Of a stretch of 64,000 nt of DNA, positions 16,653-24,780 are shown piece by piece. Origin of the DNA: Azospirillum sp051124815. Its GTDB lineage: Bacteria; Pseudomonadota; Alphaproteobacteria; Azospirillales; Azospirillaceae. Positions within the stretch are counted from its first letter, which is position 1; each line of letters starts with the position of its first letter. Position numbers and translations under genes: made by a program. Where the stretch lies: assembly GCF_051124815.1 (NCBI RefSeq), contig NZ_CP118488.1, forward strand, positions 62,001-126,000, read 5' to 3'. The notes under the pieces are model-generated. The model was given only the letters and a program-made list of their open reading frames with translations. It was not told the DNA's origin and ran no database searches.

Positions 16653-17503
16653 AGACACACACCTCCACCGGCTCCCTCGCAACATGGTCCGGCTACAGGA
16701 TCAATCCGGTAGGCCTGGTCAGTTTCTGCGTGGTTCTGTTCTGGGCGCTGGTCGCCCTGTTCGCCCCCTACCTCGCCCCTCACTCCGTGGGCGACATGGT
16801 CGACCTCGATTACTTCGGCCCGATGAGGCCCGGACTGTGGCTGGGGTCGGATTATCTCGGCCGTGACATGCTGTCCCGCATCATCTACGGCACCCGCTAC
16901 ACCGTCGGCATCTCGCTGGCCGCCGTCTTCATCGCCTGCTTCTCCGGCGTCGTGCTGGGCATGACCTCCGCCGTGCTGCGCGGGCCGGTGGACATGGTGG
17001 TGAGCCGGGTGCTCGATGCTATGAATTCCATCCCGAGCAAGCTGTTCGGCCTGATGGTGGTGGCTGCGGTGGGGTCGTCGATCCCGGTGCTGATCCTGAC
17101 GCTGTCGGTCATCTACATCCCCGGAGCCTACCGTTTCAGCCGCTCGCTGGCGGTCAACATCGACACCATGGACTTCATCATGGTCGCCCGCATCCGCGGG
17201 GAAAGCCTGCCCTACCTGATCGGGTCGGAGATCCTGCCCAACATCGTCGGTCCGGTTCTGGCCGATCTTGGCCTGCGCTTCGTCTTCATCGTGCTGCTGC
17301 TGTCGGGCTTGTCCTTCCTGGGTCTGGGGGTCCAGCCGCCCTACGCCGACTGGGGCGCGCTGGTGCGCGAGAACATCGGCGGCCTGCCCTTCGCGGCGCC
17401 CGCCGTGATCGTGCCATCGCTGGCCATCGCCACCCTGACCATCAGCGTCAATCTGCTGATCGACAATCTTCCGCGGAAGATTCGGGACCGGAGTGCCTCC
17501 TGA
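16649..17503 (+). CDS. ABC transporter permease, DppC/OppC type
   Basis: A 284-residue inner-membrane permease of the DppC/OppC group. Visible marks are the N-terminal helix 'VGLVSFCVVLFWALVALFAPYLAP', the 'WLGSDYLGRDMLSRIIYGTRYT' signature (about 72-93), the EAA-loop region 'DFIMVARIRGESLPYLIGSEILPN' and the C-terminal 'LSFLGLGVQPPYADWG'. The ATG at 16649 overlaps the preceding stop, and its own stop overlaps the ATPase start (TGATG at 17501-17505). Coupled translation of the three membrane-complex genes is therefore likely. Confidence 0.92.
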   Translation: MKTHTSTGSLATWSGYRINPVGLVSFCVVLFWALVALFAPYLAPHSVGDMVDLDYFGPMRPGLWLGSDYLGRDMLSRIIYGTRYTVGISLAAVFIACFSGVVLGMTSAVLRGPVDMVVSRVLDAMNSIPSKLFGLMVVAAVGSSIPVLILTLSVIYIPGAYRFSRSLAVNIDTMDFIMVARIRGESLPYLIGSEILPNIVGPVLADLGLRFVFIVLLLSGLSFLGLGVQPPYADWGALVRENIGGLPFAAPAVIVPSLAIATLTISVNLLIDNLPRKIRDRSAS

Positions 17504-19158
17504 TGACGAACCTCGTCAAAATCCGCGGCCTGACGGTCGAGGCCACCACCGATTCCGGCCGCTGGCTCCAGATCCTGAAGGGCATCGACCTCGACATCGC
17601 CGCCGGCGAGACCGTCGCCTTCATCGGCGAAAGCGGGTCGGGCAAGACCACCGCCGCGATGACCCTGCTGGGCTACGCGCGTCCCGGCTGCCGGATCTCC
17701 GGCGGCACGGTGCTGGTCGACGGCCATGACATGGTGACCCTTTCGGAAAAACAGCGGGCGGCCCTGCGCGGCACGGTCGTGGCCTATGTGCCGCAGAGTG
17801 CGGCGGCGGCCTTCAACCCGGCGGCGACGATCATGGATCAGGTCATCGAGGTGACGCGGATCCACCAGTTGATGCCGCCGGACGAGGCCCGCCGACGGGC
17901 GGTCGACCTGTTCCGCGCCCTGTCGCTGCCCAATCCCGACAGCATCGGCGACCGTTACCCGCATCAGGTGTCCGGCGGGCAGTTGCAACGTCTGGCGGCG
18001 GCGATGGCCCTCATCGGCGATCCCAAGGTGGTGATCTTCGACGAGCCGACGACGGCGCTCGACGTCACCACCCAGGTCGAGGTGCTGCGCGCCTTCAAGG
18101 CGGTGACCACCAAGCGCCGGATCGCCTGCGTCTATGTCTCTCACGATCTTGCCGTCGTCGCCCAGATCGCCGACCGCATCATGGTGCTGCGCCACGGAGA
18201 GGTGCAGGAAACCGGCAGCGTCCACGACATCCTGACGCACCCAAGCCACCCCTATACCAGGGAATTGCTTCACGCCTTCCATCCCGACACCGGCGGACGG
18301 GTCGCCGCGGCGGAGGCCTTTGCCACCGATGCCTCCCCGCTGCTGGAGATCAAGACGCTGAGCGCCGGCTACGGCCCGCCGCAGGCGAACGGGATGCCGC
18401 TGGCCCTCGCGGTCAAGGGGGTGAGCCTGCAGGTGAAGCGGGGCACCAACCTGGGCATCATCGGGGAGTCCGGCTGCGGAAAATCGACCCTGGCACGCGC
18501 CATCGCCGGCATCCTGCCGGCCTGCAACGGCGATATCCAGTTCGACGGGCGCGAACTGTGGCACAGCGCCCGCCAGCGCAGCCGCGAGCAGCTGCGCGAT
18601 CTTCAGATCGTCTTCCAGCATGCCGACACGGCGCTGAACCCGGCCAAGTCGATCGAGGATATCCTCGGCCGCCCGCTGACCTTCTATCACGGCCTGCGCG
18701 GCAAGGCCCGCGATGCGCGGATCGATGCGCTGATGGACATGGTCCGCCTGCCCCGCGCCCTACGCCACCGCCTTCCGGCTGAACTGTCGGGCGGCCAGAA
18801 GCAGCGGGTGAATTTCGCCCGAGCGCTCGCCGCCGAACCGAAGCTGATCCTGTGCGACGAGATCACCTCTGCCCTCGACACCGTCGTCGCATCGACGATC
18901 ATCGATCTGCTGAAGGAGCTGCAGCGCGAGCTTGGCCTGTCCTATGTCTTCATCAGCCACGACCTGTCGGTGATCGAGGCGATCTGTGACGAGATCATCG
19001 TGATGTATCGCGGTCAGGCGGTGGAGACCATCGTCCCCTCCGCCCGGCAGCAGCCGCAGCATCCCTATTCGCAGCTGCTGTTCTCGTCGGTTCCGAAGCT
19101 GGACCCGACCTGGCTCGACACGCTGGACATCGACCCCGAACGGATGCGGGTCGCCTGA
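17503..19158 (+). CDS. Fused double-ATPase subunit of an oligopeptide-type ABC importer (DppD-DppF fusion)
   Basis: A 551-residue protein with two complete ABC ATPase cassettes. The first has Walker A 'GESGSGKTT' (about 45-53), signature 'VSGGQLQRLA' and Walker B 'VVIFDEPTTALD'. The second has Walker A 'GESGCGKST' (about 322-330), signature 'LSGGQKQRVNF' and Walker B 'LILCDEITSALD'; its D-E-I in place of D-E-P/A-T is a small deviation. In most Opp/Dpp systems these are two separate proteins. A C-terminal 'HPYSQLLFSSVP' motif, the usual oligopeptide-ATPase tail, is present. It energises uptake through the two permeases upstream. The Lrp gene is convergent after a 64-base gap that includes a short CCGCGCGG inverted repeat. 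Confidence 0.92.
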   Translation: MTNLVKIRGLTVEATTDSGRWLQILKGIDLDIAAGETVAFIGESGSGKTTAAMTLLGYARPGCRISGGTVLVDGHDMVTLSEKQRAALRGTVVAYVPQSAAAAFNPAATIMDQVIEVTRIHQLMPPDEARRRAVDLFRALSLPNPDSIGDRYPHQVSGGQLQRLAAAMALIGDPKVVIFDEPTTALDVTTQVEVLRAFKAVTTKRRIACVYVSHDLAVVAQIADRIMVLRHGEVQETGSVHDILTHPSHPYTRELLHAFHPDTGGRVAAAEAFATDASPLLEIKTLSAGYGPPQANGMPLALAVKGVSLQVKRGTNLGIIGESGCGKSTLARAIAGILPACNGDIQFDGRELWHSARQRSREQLRDLQIVFQHADTALNPAKSIEDILGRPLTFYHGLRGKARDARIDALMDMVRLPRALRHRLPAELSGGQKQRVNFARALAAEPKLILCDEITSALDTVVASTIIDLLKELQRELGLSYVFISHDLSVIEAICDEIIVMYRGQAVETIVPSARQQPQHPYSQLLFSSVPKLDPTWLDTLDIDPERMRVA

Positions 19159-19222
19159 CCGCCCCCTCCATTCCGCGCGGTTCGCCGCCGCGCGGGATGC
19201 GGCGGTTCCACCGGACAAGCCC

Positions 19223-19699
19223 TCACATCGGAAACAGCGTGGTCAGCGGCATATGGGCCCGCACGATCGGCGACTTCAGCACGACATAGCTGAAATACTT
19301 GTCGATGCCGATGTCCATGTCGGTCAGCTTCTCCATGATCTCCTGATACTCGCCGATGCCGGACGTGACGAACTTCAGCATGTAGTCGTAGCCGCCGGAC
19401 ACCAGATGGCATTCCAGCATCTGTTCGATCTTCTTGACGGCGGCCAGGAAGCGGGCGAAATCGACCTGCCGGTGGTTCTTCAGCGTCACCTCGGTGAAGA
19501 CTGTCAGGGTCTGGCCGAGTTTGCTGACGTTGATCTGCGCCGTGTAGCCTTCGATGTAGCCCTCGGCTTGCAGCTTCTTGACCCGCATCAGGCAGGGGCT
19601 GGGCGACAGGTTCACCAGCTCGGCCAACTCCACGTTGGTGATCCGGCCGTTCTTCTGGAGCTGATGCAGAATCTTGATGTCGATGCGGTCCAGCTTCAT
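19223..19699 (-). CDS. Lrp/AsnC-family transcriptional regulator
   Basis: A 158-residue regulator. The N-terminal winged HTH is 'LDRIDIKILHQLQKNGRITNVELAELVNLSPSPCLMRVKKL' in pattern (about 2-43), and the C-terminal RAM ligand-binding domain covers 'VFTEVTLKNHRQVDFARFL...VSGGYDYMLKFVTSGIGEYQ' (about 68-130). Lrp/AsnC proteins are octameric or dimeric regulators that respond to amino acids. It sits between the importer operon (convergent) and the second DAO gene (divergent, 245 bases away), and is the obvious candidate regulator of the DAO gene and possibly of the whole island. The effector is unknown. Confidence 0.92.
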   Translation of the reverse strand: MKLDRIDIKILHQLQKNGRITNVELAELVNLSPSPCLMRVKKLQAEGYIEGYTAQINVSKLGQTLTVFTEVTLKNHRQVDFARFLAAVKKIEQMLECHLVSGGYDYMLKFVTSGIGEYQEIMEKLTDMDIGIDKYFSYVVLKSPIVRAHMPLTTLFPM

Positions 19700-19944
19700 G
19701 GGGAACCCATCCGGTTCGAGGGCGGGAAACGGAAAACGACAGCAGAAAATTCTGCCGACCTGACCCGATCAGCTTAGCACGCGCCGCCTGCCTGTCGATG
19801 ACCAAGACGCAGGTCCCCGGCAGAACAAAGCATCATGACTTACGCCAACGACAGAAGATAATGCCGTTGAATCGGCCAAAGCAGCGCCTGCCGGCCCGTG
19901 TGGCGTGGCTAGATGGCGCAATGCCGAAATCGGAGACCCGTCCA

Positions 19945-21270
19945 ATGCCAGCCCCATTGCAAACCATCGCGTCCTCCCCGAAGCTGCCCGAACAGGCCGA
20001 CGTCGTCGTGATCGGCGGCGGCATCGTCGGCGTCTGGGCGGCCTACTTTCTGGCCCGGCGCGGACTGTCGGTGGCCTTGGTGGAGAAGGGGCGGGTCGGG
20101 GCGGAGCAGTCCAGCCGCAACTGGGGCTGGTGCCGGCAGCAGAACCGCGATGCGCGGGAACTGCCGATGGCGACCAAGAGCCTCGATTTGTGGGAGCGCT
20201 TTGCCGCCGAAACCGGGGAGGACACCGGCTTCAGCCGCTGCGGTCTGCTCTATCTCAGCAATGACGATCAGGAGTTGGCCGGCTGGGCGCGCTGGCGCGA
20301 CTTCGCCCGGACGGTCGGCGTCACCACCCACATGCTGAACGGCGCCGAGGCCGCCGAGCGCGGCCGGGCAACCGGAAAGCCCTGGAAGGGCGGCGTCTTC
20401 TCGCCGTCGGACGGCATCGCCGATCCGGCCCGCGCGGCTCCCGCCGTGGCGCGGGCGATCATGACGCTGGGCGGCACGGTGCATCAGGGCTGCGCCGCGC
20501 GCGGGCTGGAAACCAGCGGCGGGCGGGTCAGCGGCGTCGTCACCGAAATGGGCACGATCCGCACCAAGCTGGTGGTCCTGGCAGGCGGGGCCTGGGCCTC
20601 CTCCTTCTGTCACCAGATCGGCGTGCGCTTCCCGCTCGCCTCCATCCGCTCGTCGATCCTGTCGGTCGGTCCCAGCCCCACGGGGCTTCCCGACGCTCTG
20701 CACACCGCCGCGGTGTCGGTCACCCGGCGCGGCGACGGCGGCCACACGCTGGCGATCAGCGGACGCGGGCGCCTCGATCCGACCATGCAGCAGATCCGCT
20801 TCTCGCCGCAATTCATGCCGATGTTCAGCCGGCGCTGGCGCAGCCTGATGCCCGGCGGGCTGGAGGGGATGCGCTCAGGCCATGAGACACTGCGGCGCTG
20901 GCGGCTCGACCGCCCGACGCCGATGGAGCGGGTGCGGGTGCTCGACCCCACGCCGGACCGCAGCACCATCCGCCTGACCCACGAGCGGGCCATGGCCCTG
21001 CTGCCCGGCCTGAAGGGCGCGCCGGTCACCGCCGCCTGGGCCGGCTACATCGACAGCACGCCCGACGGCGTGCCAGCCATCGGCGAAGTCGGCAGCCTGC
21101 CCGGCCTGATCCTCGCCGCCGGTTTCAGCGGCCACGGCTTCGGCATCGGCCCAGGCGCCGGCCACCTGATCGCCGACCTCGTCACCGATCAGGCGCCGAT
21201 CGTCGATCCCAAGCCCTATCACCCCGACCGCTTCGCCGGCTTCTCCGCCGGCAAGGTCGCCGATTTCTGA
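19945..21270 (+). CDS. DAO-family FAD-dependent oxidoreductase, copy 2
   Basis: A 441-residue flavoprotein. The N-terminus has 'DVVVIGGGIVGVWAAYFLARRG' in pattern (GxGxxG FAD motif, about 20-41), 'EKGRVGAEQSSRNWGWCRQQNRD', and a C-terminal FAD-closing region 'LAAGFSGHGFGIGPGAGHL'. The 'SSRNWGWCRQQ' stretch is typical of a subgroup of amine/opine oxidases distinct from copy 1. The start is ambiguous: ATG at 19945 is preferred because CGGAG precedes it, while in-frame ATGs at 19921 and 19798 have poor sites. It is divergent from lrp and convergent with a LysR gene, whose stop is 15 bases away. It probably oxidises an imported amino compound; substrate unknown. Confidence 0.86.
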   Translation: MPAPLQTIASSPKLPEQADVVVIGGGIVGVWAAYFLARRGLSVALVEKGRVGAEQSSRNWGWCRQQNRDARELPMATKSLDLWERFAAETGEDTGFSRCGLLYLSNDDQELAGWARWRDFARTVGVTTHMLNGAEAAERGRATGKPWKGGVFSPSDGIADPARAAPAVARAIMTLGGTVHQGCAARGLETSGGRVSGVVTEMGTIRTKLVVLAGGAWASSFCHQIGVRFPLASIRSSILSVGPSPTGLPDALHTAAVSVTRRGDGGHTLAISGRGRLDPTMQQIRFSPQFMPMFSRRWRSLMPGGLEGMRSGHETLRRWRLDRPTPMERVRVLDPTPDRSTIRLTHERAMALLPGLKGAPVTAAWAGYIDSTPDGVPAIGEVGSLPGLILAAGFSGHGFGIGPGAGHLIADLVTDQAPIVDPKPYHPDRFAGFSAGKVADF

Positions 21271-21285
21271 ACTTTGCCTGAGCCG

Positions 21286-22182
21286 TCAGGCGCCGCCCGG
21301 CACCAGAGAGCGGGCGGCCCGGCGCAGGCAGTCGCGCATCAGATCATGGCTGCCCGACAGCGGCCGTTCCTTGCTGGTCAGGATGGTGATGGGCACGCGG
21401 ATGCTCGGGCGGAAGGGCCGCTGAACGATGCCGGAGAACTGATTCCACGGCAGAAGCCCGTCGACGACCGCCACGCCGATCCCCTCCCGCACGTAGGGCA
21501 GCGCTGTGATCGAGAGGTCGATTTCCACCGCCGGGGCATAAACGCCGCCCTCCGCCTCGACCGCACCCGCCAACAACCGGCCGGGCAGCGTGTCCACGCG
21601 GTAGGAAATCAGCGTTTCCTCCACCAGGTCGGCAAAGCCGACTTCGGCATTCCGGGCCAACCGATGCCCCTCCGGCAGAAGGCAGACCAGTTCCGCATGG
21701 CCCACCGTTTCGACATCAAGATCGTGGTGGGGCATGTCGTTCATCGCCACCCCCAGCAGGACATCACCGCTGCGCAGCATGTCCAGAATGCTGGCGACCG
21801 GCGCGACCAGCGACCGCACGACGATGTCGGGATGCGCCTCACGGAAGGCCGTCAACGCCTTGGGAACGATGGACATGGAAGGCGGGGCGGAAGCGGCGAG
21901 ACGGACCAGTCCGGTGCGGCCATGGCGCATGTCGACCGTGCGCCGGCGCAGGGCGCCGAGTTCGGCAAAGATGCGCTCGGCCTCCGGATACAGCTCGTTG
22001 GCCTCCTGCGTCGGCACCAGACGCCCGCGCACCCGGTCGAACAGCTTGAAGCCGAGTTGATCCTCGGCATGCAGCAGGATCTGGCTCAAGGCCGGCTGCG
22101 AGATGTTCAGCATCGCCGCCGCCCCGGTCACGGTTCCACAGCGCATCAGCATGCAGAAGACTTCCAGTTGGCGGGCTTGCAT
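21286..22182 (-). CDS. LysR-family transcriptional regulator
   Basis: A 298-residue regulator with the LysR HTH at the N-terminus (residues about 3-62: 'LEVFCMLMRCGTVTGAAAMLNISQPALSQILLHAEDQLG' pattern) followed by a periplasmic-binding-protein-like effector domain ('SIVPKALTAFREAHPDIVVR', 'YVREGIGVAVVDGLLPWN'). AGGA precedes the ATG. The gene ends close to the DAO stop and starts 73 bases after the end of a second LysR gene on the same strand. The effector is unknown; candidates are the amino acids handled by the neighbouring oxidase and aminotransferase. Confidence 0.9.
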   Translation of the reverse strand: MQARQLEVFCMLMRCGTVTGAAAMLNISQPALSQILLHAEDQLGFKLFDRVRGRLVPTQEANELYPEAERIFAELGALRRRTVDMRHGRTGLVRLAASAPPSMSIVPKALTAFREAHPDIVVRSLVAPVASILDMLRSGDVLLGVAMNDMPHHDLDVETVGHAELVCLLPEGHRLARNAEVGFADLVEETLISYRVDTLPGRLLAGAVEAEGGVYAPAVEIDLSITALPYVREGIGVAVVDGLLPWNQFSGIVQRPFRPSIRVPITILTSKERPLSGSHDLMRDCLRRAARSLVPGGA

Positions 22183-22255
22183 TCACGGTCCTGGGCGCTG
22201 GCGGAATGGGAGGGAGGCGGCAAAGCCCGGCCACGACTATAGCGACCCGAACCTC

Positions 22256-23185
22256 TCAGGGGAGCGGCAATTCGGCATCCACGCCCGCGCCGCTCCCACG
22301 CAAGACGTCCAGGAATCGCTCCAGCACCAGATTCGGCTGGGCGCCCTTCTTCGTCACCACCTGGAACTCCAGGGCATGATGGAAGGTGTCGGGCAGCAGC
22401 GCCCGCATCATGCCGCGCTCCACCCATTGCCGGGCATAATGGGTGGGCAGAAAGCCGACATAGCAGCCGGTGAGGATCAGGAACGCCACCCCTTCGCGGT
22501 CGGTGGCCGTCGCGGTGTTGTTCAGTTCGTGCGGAAGCTGCGCCTGGGTCGGCGCCACGGCGTCGGCCGCCTCCACCGCCCCGCGCGTCACCGCTCCCTC
22601 GGGACGGTCGAACAGCGGATGGCCGTCGCCGCAATAGAGCAGAGATTCTTCCTGATAGAGCGGAAGCCCTGCCAGCCCCGGAAGGCCGCGACGGACCGGG
22701 ACGACGCCGACGTGCAACTGCCCGTCCAGCACGCCCCGCTCGATCTCGTTGGGGGGAATCATGCGGATGTTGACGCGGACCTCCGGCGCCAGCCGCTTCA
22801 GGCCGCGCAGGGCGTGCGTCACCCGCATCTGCGGCATGGTGACGAGGTTGTCGGTGATCCCGATGTTCAACTCGCCGCGCAGGCGTCCATGCAGGGTGTT
22901 GATCTCGCTGCGGAAGCTCTCCGTGCTGGCCAGCAGGCGCAGGGTTGCCTCATAGGCCAGATGCCCTTCATCCGTCAGCCTGAAGCCGGCCCGCCCGCGC
23001 CGGCAGAGCGTGAGGCCCAGCCGCCGCTCAAGGTCCGCCATGTGCTGGCTGATCGCCGCCCGGCTGATGTTCAGTTCCACCTCCGCGGCGGAAAAGCCGC
23101 CGCATTCCACCACCGTCCGGAACACGCGCAGCAGCCGGATGTCGGCATCGCCGATCGGGGCCATGGCCCTGGTGGGTTTGCTCAT
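22256..23185 (-). CDS. LysR-family transcriptional regulator, divergent from the beta-alanine-type aminotransferase
   Basis: A 309-residue LysR protein: HTH at about residues 13-72 ('IRLLRVFRTVVECGGFSAAEVELNISRAAISQHMADLERRLG' pattern), then the effector domain ('GELNIGITDNLVTMPQ', 'LILTGCYVGFLPTHYARQWV'). The ATG at 23185 or an in-frame one at 23164 could be used. It is divergent from the aminotransferase gene at 23323, the classic layout in which a LysR protein controls its neighbour and itself from the shared gap. An imperfect palindrome lies in that gap at 23217-23232. Confidence 0.9.
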   Translation of the reverse strand: MSKPTRAMAPIGDADIRLLRVFRTVVECGGFSAAEVELNISRAAISQHMADLERRLGLTLCRRGRAGFRLTDEGHLAYEATLRLLASTESFRSEINTLHGRLRGELNIGITDNLVTMPQMRVTHALRGLKRLAPEVRVNIRMIPPNEIERGVLDGQLHVGVVPVRRGLPGLAGLPLYQEESLLYCGDGHPLFDRPEGAVTRGAVEAADAVAPTQAQLPHELNNTATATDREGVAFLILTGCYVGFLPTHYARQWVERGMMRALLPDTFHHALEFQVVTKKGAQPNLVLERFLDVLRGSGAGVDAELPLP

Positions 23186-23216
23186 GCTGGCACCATGAAC
23201 GGCTGGGGGACAATAG

Positions 23217-23232
23217 TTAAGCGTACGGTTAT
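23217..23232. promoter_or_regulatory. Candidate LysR operator in AT-rich divergent gap
   Basis: An imperfect 16-base palindrome centred on CGTACG (TTAAGCGT / ACGGTTAT, 6 of 8 pairs) lies in an AT-rich part of the 137-base gap between the LysR gene and the aminotransferase gene. Position and symmetry fit a LysR recognition site, but no footprint or conservation data are available here. Confidence 0.4.
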
Positions 23233-23322
23233 GTGAAGTTCTTATAGTTTGGATTTAATCGCAACCGCCAACCGCGCACACTCTTCCACCACAGTGCCCC
23301 AACGAAAGCGGGAGAACAGCGG

Positions 23323-24684
23323 ATGGCCCCCCTGGACAACGATCATGCGCAGTCGCTCAGCAAGGCTGCTGGACTGACGCGCGAGGAGCTTGACGCCCAT
23401 TGGATGCCGTTCAGCGGCAACCGTCAGTTCAAGAACAACCCCCGCATGATCGTGAAGGCGGAGGGGACCTGGTACTGGGATGCCGAGGGGCGCAAGATCT
23501 ACGACAGCCTGTCCGGTCTGTGGTGCAGCGGCGCCGGCCACTGCCGCCGCGAAATCTCGGAAGCGGTCGCCCGCCAGATCGCGGAGCTGGATTACAGCCC
23601 CGCCTTCCAGCACGGCCATCCGGCCGCGTTCAAGCTGGCGCACAAGCTGGCGTCGATGACCCCGGCCGGCCTCGACCATGTCTTCTTCGTCGGTTCGGGG
23701 TCCGAAGCGGCCGACACCTCGCTGAAGATGGCGCGGGCCTATTGGCGGATGAAGGGGCAGCCAACCAAGACCAAGCTGATCGGCCGGTCCAAGGGCTATC
23801 ACGGCGTCAATTTCGGCGGCACCAGCCTGGGCGGCATCGGCGGCAACCGCAAGCTGTTCGGCACCGGCGTCGACGCCGACCATCTGCCCCACACCCTGCT
23901 GCCGCAGAACCTGTTCGTGAAGGGCATGCCGGAGGAAGGCGCCTTCCTGGCCGACGCGCTGGAGGAACTGGTGGCGCTGCACGACGCCTCCAACATCGCC
24001 GCCGTGATCGTCGAGCCGCTGGCCGGCTCGGCCGGCGTGCTGCCGCCGCCCAAGGGTTACCTGCAGCGGCTGCGCGAGATCTGCGACAAGCACTCCATCC
24101 TGCTGATCTTCGACGAGGTCATCACCGGCTTCGGCCGCATGGGCGCGCCCTTCGGCGCCGACGCCTTCGGCGTGGTCCCGGACATCATGAACGTCGCCAA
24201 GGGCCTGACCAACGGCGCCGTCCCGATGGGCGCCGTGGTGGCGAAGCACGACATCTACCGGGCCTTCATGGACAATGGCGGGCCGGAGTACATGGTGGAG
24301 TTCCCGCACGGCTACACCTATTCCGCCCATCCGGTCGCCTGCGCTGCCGGTCTGGCCGCGCTCGACATCTTCGAGCGGGAGAAGCTGTGGGAAAAGGCCG
24401 CGGCGCTGGCGCCGCACTTCGAAACCCTGATCCATGGGCTGAAGGGGCTGAAGAACGTCGCCGACATCCGCAACTACGGCCTGACCGGTGCCGTCACCAT
24501 CGCGCCGCTGCCGGGCGAGCCAGCCCGACGGCCCTACGAGATCGGCGAGAAGTGCTGGAAGGCCGGCTATTACGTGCGCTTCGGCGGCGACACGCTGCAG
24601 TTCGGCCCGCATTTCTACAGCGAGCCGGCCGACCTTGACCGCCTATTCGACGTCGTCGCCGACGCCATCCAGGCGACGGCGTAA
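23323..24684 (+). CDS. Class III aminotransferase, beta-alanine/omega-amino acid:pyruvate type, copy 2
   Basis: A 453-residue PLP enzyme. The features match omega-amino-acid:pyruvate aminotransferases (about 445-450 residues): 'HWMPFSGNRQFKNNPRM' near the N-terminus (27-42), 'SGSEAADTSLKMAR' phosphate loop, 'SKGYHGVN' ring stack, Asp264 in 'IFDEVITGFGRMG', and the Schiff-base Lys293 in 'NVAKGLTNGAVPMGAVV'. It would convert beta-alanine (or 3-aminoisobutyrate or a similar omega-amine) with pyruvate to malonate semialdehyde and alanine. The mmsA-like gene 96 bases downstream encodes the enzyme that would take that semialdehyde to acetyl-CoA or propionyl-CoA, which supports the assignment. Confidence 0.9.
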   Translation: MAPLDNDHAQSLSKAAGLTREELDAHWMPFSGNRQFKNNPRMIVKAEGTWYWDAEGRKIYDSLSGLWCSGAGHCRREISEAVARQIAELDYSPAFQHGHPAAFKLAHKLASMTPAGLDHVFFVGSGSEAADTSLKMARAYWRMKGQPTKTKLIGRSKGYHGVNFGGTSLGGIGGNRKLFGTGVDADHLPHTLLPQNLFVKGMPEEGAFLADALEELVALHDASNIAAVIVEPLAGSAGVLPPPKGYLQRLREICDKHSILLIFDEVITGFGRMGAPFGADAFGVVPDIMNVAKGLTNGAVPMGAVVAKHDIYRAFMDNGGPEYMVEFPHGYTYSAHPVACAAGLAALDIFEREKLWEKAAALAPHFETLIHGLKGLKNVADIRNYGLTGAVTIAPLPGEPARRPYEIGEKCWKAGYYVRFGGDTLQFGPHFYSEPADLDRLFDVVADAIQATA

Positions 24685-24702
24685 GGGCGCCGGCAGCGCA
24701 TT

Positions 24703-24741
24703 GCTCCACCCTTCCCTCCCGCGCCGGGAGAAGGGTGGAGC
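24703..24741 (+). repeat. Long hairpin between aminotransferase and mmsA genes
   Basis: Perfect 12-base arms GCTCCACCCTTC (24703-24714) and GAAGGGTGGAGC (24730-24741) are extended inward by CTCCC/GGGAG. It resembles the other GC-rich palindromic elements of the window in its CTCCC-G-GGGAG core and lies in a 96-base intergenic gap. It may stabilise or attenuate the message. Confidence 0.6.
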
Positions 24742-24780
24742 AAAGACCTTGCACAACGAACACCCCCCAGGACACGCCCC

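Noticed and set aside
19172..19195. Short CCGCGCGG inverted repeat between the importer ATPase and lrp genes as a terminator
   Set aside because: The stem is only 8 bases with no U-run and is easily found by chance at this GC content; it was mentioned only in the ATPase entry.
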